Assembly: GCF_006540085.1 (NCBI RefSeq)
Contig: NZ_BJOG01000005.1
Coordinates: 124,001-188,000 of the forward strand
Reading direction: 5' to 3'
DNA: 64,000 bases
Source of the DNA: Microbacterium oxydans
Lineage (GTDB): Bacteria > Actinomycetota > Actinomycetes > Actinomycetales > Microbacteriaceae
Part shown: positions 62,234-64,000 of the stretch, piece by piece
How the letters are laid out: each line of letters starts with the position of its first letter
Position numbering within the stretch: position 1 is the stretch's first letter
Notes under the pieces: generated by a model
The model's input: the letters and a program-made list of their open reading frames with translations, nothing else
What the model was told of the DNA's origin: nothing
Databases searched by the model: none
Made by a program: the position numbers and the translations under genes

Positions 62234-62894
62234 GGTGCGTGGTCCTTCCGTTGTGCAGTGCGCGGGAGACGATGAGGGGTGGCTCCGTCGCGGCGACGAC
62301 GTCATCGACCGTGACGTCCGGCGCGGTCTCGACGAGCACGAGTCCCTCCGATGTCACGTCGATCACGGCGAGGTCGGTGATGATCCGGTCGACGACGCCT
62401 CGACCCGTCAACGGCAGGGAGCACTCCTCGACGATCTTCGCGGAGCCGTCTTTCGCGACATGCTCCATGAGCACGATGACCCGGCCGGCGCCGTGGACCA
62501 GATCCATGGCACCGCCAGGGCCCTTGACCATCTTGCCGGGGATCATCCAGTTCGCGAGGTCTCCCGCTGACGAGACCTGCATCGCCCCGAGGATCGCGGC
62601 ATCGATCTTGCCGCCTCGGATCATGCCGAAACTGGTCGCCGAGTCGAAGAAAGCCGCCCCGGGGAGAGCGGTCACCGTCTCCTTTCCCGCATTGATCAGG
62701 TCGGGATCGACCGCGTCCTCCCGCGGATAGGGGCCGACGCCGAGGATGCCGTTCTCTGACTGCAGGACCACGGTGACACCGGGCGGCACGTGATTGGGCA
62801 CCAGAGTGGGGAGACCGATGCCGAGGTTCACGTAGGCGCCGTCCTGCAGCTCGGCCGCAGCGCGGGCGGCCATCTGCTCGCGGGTCAGTGCCAT
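62226..62894 (-). CDS. 3-Oxoacid CoA-transferase subunit B
   Basis: 222 residues. The catalytic Glu lies in [14 protein letters not shown] near residue 50; [20 protein letters not shown] and [20 protein letters not shown] are other family marks. It forms a heterotetramer with subunit A, encoded one base upstream, and moves CoA between succinyl-CoA and a 3-oxoacid such as acetoacetate. GGAG precedes ATG 62894. Confidence 0.93.
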   Translation of the reverse strand: MALTREQMAARAAAELQDGAYVNLGIGLPTLVPNHVPPGVTVVLQSENGILGVGPYPREDAVDPDLINAGKETVTALPGAAFFDSATSFGMIRGGKIDAAILGAMQVSSAGDLANWMIPGKMVKGPGGAMDLVHGAGRVIVLMEHVAKDGSAKIVEECSLPLTGRGVVDRIITDLAVIDVTSEGLVLVETAPDVTVDDVVAATEPPLIVSRALHNGRTTHHD

Positions 62895-62895
62895 G

Positions 62896-63669
62896 TCAGG
62901 CTCCTTCCACGGCGACGGTGCGCCGTTCGATGCGCTTGGGGATGTCGGTGCCGACCTCGACGACGCGGTGCACGAAGACGCCGGGAAGGTGGATGCCATC
63001 GGGGTCGAGCTCCCCCGGTTCCATCAGCTGTTCGACCTGAGCGATGCAGACCCGTCCCGCCATGGCTGCGAGCGGGTTGAAGTTGCGCGCAGCCTTGTTG
63101 AACACGAGGTTGCCGTGTCGGTCGCCGCGGGCGGCGTGCACGAGCGCGAAGTCGGTGGTGATCGCCTCCTCGAGGACGAACTCACGCGGGGCCCCGTCGA
63201 CCTCGAAGGTGCGCACGTCTTTGGGGGCCGAGGCGACGGCGATCGTGCCGTCGGGGTTGTACCTGCGCGGCAGTCCCCCCTCTGCCACCTGTGTGCCGAC
63301 CCCGGTCTGGGTGTAGAAGGCGGCGATCCCCGACCCGCCGGCGCGGAGCTTCTCGGCGAGGGTTCCCTGCGGTGTGAGTTCGAGCTCCAGTTCCCCGCTC
63401 AAGAACTGACGCTCGAACTCCTTGTTCTCGCCCACATAAGACGAGGTCATCTTGCGGATCCGCCGCGCGCCCAACAGCACACCCAGACCCCAGTCGTCGA
63501 CCCCGCAGTTGTTGCTCACGACGCTCAGGCCCGTGGTGCCCTGTGCGAGGAGCGCCTCGATGAGTGCGATCGGGTTACCGGAGAGACCGAAGCCGCCGAC
63601 CGCCAGCGACGCCCCATCCCTGATGTCGGCGACAGCTGCCTCGGCAGACTCCCAGTGCTTGTCGATCAC
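62896..63669 (-). CDS. 3-Oxoacid CoA-transferase subunit A
   Basis: 257 residues. [20 protein letters not shown] near residue 20 (CoA-binding glycine motif), [20 protein letters not shown] near 53 and the C-terminal [20 protein letters not shown] near 212 are typical of subunit A. GTG 63669 follows AAGGAG seven bases upstream. First gene of the CoA-transferase/thiolase operon, which is divergent from the IclR regulator. Confidence 0.93.
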   Translation of the reverse strand: MIDKHWESAEAAVADIRDGASLAVGGFGLSGNPIALIEALLAQGTTGLSVVSNNCGVDDWGLGVLLGARRIRKMTSSYVGENKEFERQFLSGELELELTPQGTLAEKLRAGGSGIAAFYTQTGVGTQVAEGGLPRRYNPDGTIAVASAPKDVRTFEVDGAPREFVLEEAITTDFALVHAARGDRHGNLVFNKAARNFNPLAAMAGRVCIAQVEQLMEPGELDPDGIHLPGVFVHRVVEVGTDIPKRIERRTVAVEGA

Positions 63670-63736
63670 GTCGGCTCCTTCGATCCCGTGCTCTCCCCAG
63701 CATCCGTCCAGAGCACCTGGCCGGAGAAGCAGGATC

Positions 63737-63766
63737 TTGTGATGTGGCAGAACCTAGAGGTAGCGT
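63737..63766 (+). promoter_or_regulatory. Promoter of the IclR gene
   Basis: TTGTGA (63737-63742), 18 bases and TAGCGT (63761-63766), seven bases before the ATG at 63774, implying a leaderless message. It lies within the inverted repeat. Confidence 0.5.
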
Positions 63767-63774
63767 CCACATCA
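63740..63774. promoter_or_regulatory. Inverted repeat, candidate IclR operator
   Basis: TGATGTGG (63740-63747) and CCACATCA (63767-63774) are perfect inverted 8-mers separated by 19 bases. They flank the promoter spacer and -10 of the iclR gene, in the region between it and the CoA-transferase operon. Confidence 0.5.
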
Positions 63775-64000
63775 TGGAACCTCTTGCAGCCGTGCCCGGC
63801 GCTCAGGCCATCGCCAGAGCCGCACGCCTGCTGCGTCTGGTGACGGCCGCCGGCGCCGAGGGCGCCTCGCTGCAGGAGCTGGCGCGCGGCGCAGACCTCT
63901 CGCGCTCCACAGCGCACCGCCTGCTGAGTGCTCTCCGCGCCGAGGGCCTGGTCGACCGCGATGGCGAGAGCACCCGGTGGATGCCCGGTCCTGAGCTCTT
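63774..64000 (+). CDS. IclR-family regulator, N-terminal fragment
   Basis: 75 residues are seen before the window ends. The winged helix is complete: GAQAIARAARLLRLVTAAGA and GASLQELARGADLSRSTAHR with LLSALRAEGLVDRDGEST, the classic IclR recognition segment. The effector domain is outside the window. It is divergent from the CoA-transferase and thiolase genes, which it likely controls; IclR regulators of this kind govern beta-ketoadipate or ketone-body genes. No family specificity can be given from the fragment. Confidence 0.88.
   Translation, partial: MEPLAAVPGAQAIARAARLLRLVTAAGAEGASLQELARGADLSRSTAHRLLSALRAEGLVDRDGESTRWMPGPEL

Overview
The window looks like chromosomal DNA of a high-GC Gram-positive bacterium, most likely Microbacterium or a close relative in the Microbacteriaceae. 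This is inferred from very high GC with G/C third positions, an actinobacterial gene repertoire (ECF sigma with a DUF4349 partner, XRE-like STAND protein, DHA2 exporters, ROK-controlled sugar uptake), frequent GTG starts, and many genes whose start codon lies 6-8 bases after a TANNNT -10 box, as expected for leaderless transcripts. There are no rRNA genes, insertion sequences, integrases or CRISPR arrays. Coding density is high and no gene-free gap exceeds 300 bases.

Layout. 1-8.9 kb: the end of an O-acetylhomoserine sulfhydrylase overlapping an NtaA/DszA-type flavin monooxygenase (sulfur acquisition), a DUF427 protein, a TerC-family membrane protein behind a yybP-ykoY-type (Mn2+) riboswitch, an ECF sigma factor overlapping a DUF4349 membrane protein, a winged-helix regulator with its MFS transporter, tRNA-Glu, a metallo-beta-lactamase-fold hydrolase and an APH-type kinase. 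8.9-19.2 kb: aminopeptidase N, a STAND ATPase with TPR repeats, two unrecognised genes, a type IB topoisomerase, a small membrane protein, an MFS transporter and an unrecognised anchored protein. 19.3-24.8 kb: a three-gene jetA-jetB-jetC (MksF-MksE-MksB) SMC-type operon, the Wadjet/Mks family, with no jetD nuclease gene beside it. 24.8-41.9 kb: tRNA-Gln, gltX, a Cys-tailed lipoprotein, a FAH hydrolase-MFS-methyltransferase operon, ilvE, leuB, a DHA2 exporter with divergent TetR, serA, three membrane proteins of unknown role, and a GntR regulator divergent from a large D-lactate-dehydrogenase-type flavin/Fe-S protein.

41.9-51.7 kb is a fucoside-type catabolic cluster: an ABC sugar importer (binding lipoprotein and two permeases), a ROK kinase, an M81 peptidase and a GH29 fucosidase on one strand, a divergent ROK repressor, and a second GH29 fucosidase. 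An ACATCCGATGTT element occurs upstream of both fucosidase units and is a good candidate for the repressor's operator. 51.7-60.5 kb carries branched-chain amino acid synthesis (ilvD, ilvB, ilvN, ilvC; with ilvE and leuB elsewhere in the window) and trehalose synthesis (otsA, otsB), plus an MFS transporter. 60.7-64 kb holds a small membrane protein, then a thiolase and two-subunit 3-oxoacid CoA-transferase operon divergent from the start of an IclR regulator cut by the window edge.

The observations I would follow first are the jetABC operon without jetD, the shared operator in the fucoside cluster, the series of leaderless promoters (two sharing an 18-base element with one mismatch at the same distance from ATG), and the manganese-type riboswitch ahead of terC.
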